Translations under genes and position numbers: made by a program
NCBI GenBank assembly: GCA_039621445.1
Contig: CP154955.1
Span: forward strand, 9,040,241-9,104,240
Source of the DNA: Euglena gracilis
Lineage: Eukaryota; Euglenida; Euglenophyceae; Euglenales
Direction of reading: 5' to 3'
Length of the DNA stretch: 64,000 bases
Part shown: piece by piece, positions 62,038 to 64,000 of the stretch
How positions within the stretch are numbered: the first letter of the stretch is position 1
Layout of the letters: each line of letters opens with the position of its first letter
The notes under the pieces: model-generated
What the model was told of the DNA's origin: nothing
What the model saw: only the letters and a program-made list of their open reading frames with translations
Database searches by the model: none

Positions 62038-62197
62038 CACACACAGATACACACACACATACATATACATATATGGCAGCTCCCAACTTTATGCCCCCAC
62101 CATATATATATGTATAATATATATATATATTATATTTATATATGTATACATATAAATATACATATACATATATATGTATGTATGTATATATGTATAT

Positions 62198-62231
<34 letters not shown>

Positions 62232-62233
62232 AT

Positions 62234-62310
<77 letters not shown>
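61370..62310. repeat. TA/TATATG satellite with alternating inverted 30-mers
   Basis: (TA)n, (CA)n and TATACA tracts. The unit GGCAGCTCCCAACTTTATGC then CCCCACC occurs at 61564-61590 (+), inverted at 61786-61811, and again at 62074-62100 (+). Poly-Ile/Tyr frames are artefacts. Confidence 0.92.
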
Positions 62311-62312
<2 letters not shown>

Positions 62313-62480
62313 TCCAATTGGGTTTTGGCCCATTTTGGGCGAATTTAAGGGCTTTAAGGGCGAAGGTGGGTTTGGGCCCGGGGAACAGTGTCCACCCCCA
62401 AGGGTTACTAAATGATACATGAATATAATGTAAAATATATACATATATACATATATATTATATATATTATATATAATATA

Positions 62481-62515
<35 letters not shown>

Positions 62516-62525
62516 ATAATATTAG
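62311..62525. repeat. Element remnant and TATATG tract
   Basis: 62330-62420 includes GGGCCCGGGGAACAGTGTCC then ACCCCCAAGGGTTACTAAAT, an inverted partial copy of the 56060 element. 62440-62520 is TATATG satellite. Confidence 0.55.
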
Positions 62526-62786
62526 ATGTACGGGGGACTGGCAGCTTCAAACGACGCCCTGGGAGGCTCCACCTGCAGCCCCACCAGCACGCTAGGGGGA
62601 CGGGAGGGAAGGGGAGCGTGTCTGTTGATGCCCATGCTGGCAGGGAGGCCCTCTCCCCCAGTCTGTTTTAACGTTGGTTTACCCGCGTTTACAATTTGCG
62701 GGCTTCGTCACACACCACCCGCAACCAGAACACCCCGCAAGATTTCCAGATTCTCCAGCATAGGTTTGATGGCAACTGTGCGGCAG

Positions 62787-62886
62787 GTACTTTTGCTGAC
62801 GGAGAACGGATTTGAAACTGCGCGACTTGTCGCGTCTATCCCCAGGATCCGAGGAGAGTTGCTGGCGTACTGGCGCTTGGCTGCTG
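62787..62886 (+). CDS. Possible mTERF-like exon on the plus strand
   Basis: VLLLTENGFETARLVASIPR, then IRGELLAYWRLAA. The pattern L-x-x-x-G-F-x-x-x-x-x-x-x-x-x-P is mTERF-like (compare EKLLFLEENGFDSVKHIKAS at 13.4 kb). Acceptor gcaactgtgcggcag, donor GCTG|GTACGG. It would be the only plus-strand gene in the window. Confidence 0.38.
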
Positions 62887-63595
62887 GTACGGTCGAATTT
62901 GAGGGGGAAAGACCTCAACTATTCACGGATGCCACTCATGGTTGACCCGTTTGGACTCCCTTCAGCAGATTGTGCTGTTCACCCTCGGCGCAGGCAAAAA
63001 TTACCCAAGATCATTCAAATGCAAAAACCATCCAAAATTCAAATCGATCCACATATGGATAGCTTAAAAAAAAAGCGACGTTTTTAAACAAGAATAAAGA
63101 TGCCTTTGGTTTAGCAAAAAATCAGTGAAATACTAAAACCTCACCATTCAACATTTTCTGTGAACCAGACAAGACATTTTGGTCAAAAAGGACTAAATAT
63201 TTCATCGCCCAACCCTATCCAGGTGGAGTGCGACTGAAACCTCCCAACCAGACCCCCCCCCCAGGGTACCCCACACTCGAGGTTGCACTTCAAGGAACCA
63301 GGGCGTGCGGTTAATCGATTAATGTTCCCTGAGAAGGTCCACCTCAGAGGCTGGAATATTTGGGCTGGTAGCCCATAAATATTACATATATAATATAAAT
63401 AAAAACCCGATGTTTTGTATAAATTTACTCTGCGAGCAGTTGGGCGTGTGAAAAATAAACAAAATAAAACGTTCATGGACGGACTCCTCTCAGAACAGTT
63501 TGAGAGTTGCATATTCCGAATTGCCACCACTTCTCCCAGTTTCATCTTCATGGCCGTTTGTTATATATTTCACATATGGCACAAAGTGGGGCCCC

Positions 63596-63800
63596 CATAC
63601 CTGGGGTATGGGGGTGGTATGGGGGTGGTATGGGGGGGTATGGGGGGGGTATGGGGGTGGTACGGGGGTGGTACGGGGGTGGTATGGGGGTGGTACGGGG
63701 GTGGTGCGGGGGTGGTATGGGGGGGGGATGAGGGGGGATGGGGTATGGGGGTGGTATGGGGTATGGGGTATGGGGGGGGTATGGGGGGGTTTGGGGGGGT
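63596..63800. repeat. GGTATGGGGGT minisatellite
   Basis: About 18 units of GGTATGGGGGT with ATGC/ACGG variants, strongly G-rich on the plus strand. Confidence 0.95.
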
Positions 63801-63935
63801 ATTGTTGATTTGGCTGTCTGAAAAATGGCGATCCTGCAATCCCTATTCCGTCGGGCTACTGTAAACATTTAATATATCGCGCTATTTGTCCGCAAAATAA
63901 CTTCGGAGACAAACATGAGGTTTATTTCTTTTGCC

Positions 63936-64000
63936 GGGGGGGGGGTTGGGGGGGGGGAGCCCCCCCCCCCGGGCACTCGAACAGTTTCATACGTCGCGCG
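63936..64000. repeat. G-run/C-run hairpin at the window edge
   Basis: GGGGGGGGG...GGGGGGGGG followed by CCCCCCCCCCC, like the G/C-run elements; cut by the window end. Confidence 0.6.

Overview
This is nuclear DNA from a eukaryote, most likely a large-genome photosynthetic protist. Several features support that: dispersed spliceable exons of housekeeping genes, introns of about 80 bp to 4 kb, more than 20 microsatellites, and no bacterial-style operons. The genes point to an alga or related protist rather than an animal: a plant-type cytosolic arginyl-tRNA synthetase (ArgRS), at least two mTERF-repeat proteins, a U-box protein, a peroxiredoxin-like-2 protein and the C-terminal exon of a probable threonine deaminase. 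I cannot name the lineage. Coding exons are GC3-rich and short (26-185 nt), while introns are AT-rich or made of G/C homopolymer repeats.

Every gene I can recognise with confidence lies on the minus strand, so it is read from right to left. From the right end: the last exon of a threonine-deaminase-like gene (61.05-61.14 kb); a weakly supported small membrane-protein gene (59.35-55.92 kb); a nearly complete ArgRS gene (53.9-39.04 kb, 18 recognisable exons); a peroxiredoxin-like-2 (AhpC/TSA) gene (38.6-32.95 kb, 10 exons with matching phases, start and stop found); an isolated mTERF C-terminal exon (31.6-31.8 kb); a cluster of mTERF exons (22.6-12.8 kb) whose last three exons form a coherent C-terminus; and a U-box protein (9.1-3.8 kb, N-terminus not found). 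The stretch from about 23 to 31 kb and the two ends hold mainly repeats. One possible plus-strand mTERF-like exon sits at 62.8 kb.

The most interesting content is a swarm of short (230-430 bp) non-autonomous elements. Eight have readable ends: inverted termini, mostly of the form CAGG...TTAAGACC, flanked by 8-bp target-site duplications (seven exact, one 7 of 8). Their interiors are runs of G and C around a hairpin capped by TTCG. The same TTCG hairpin recurs in elements with unrelated termini. One element splits an otherwise continuous reading frame at 56.06-56.34 kb. A larger 1.45-kb family with CTTAGACG termini and a 5-bp duplication, a degenerate Tc1/mariner-like element, a 235-bp C-tract terminal-repeat element and a SINE-like 170-bp repeat are also present.

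Most splice junctions inferred here are GT-AG. About a quarter have a good AG acceptor but no in-frame GT donor when protein conservation fixes the junction. Exon ends given here come from reading conserved protein segments and splice signals by eye. Junctions marked uncertain may be off by a few bases or hide a small exon.
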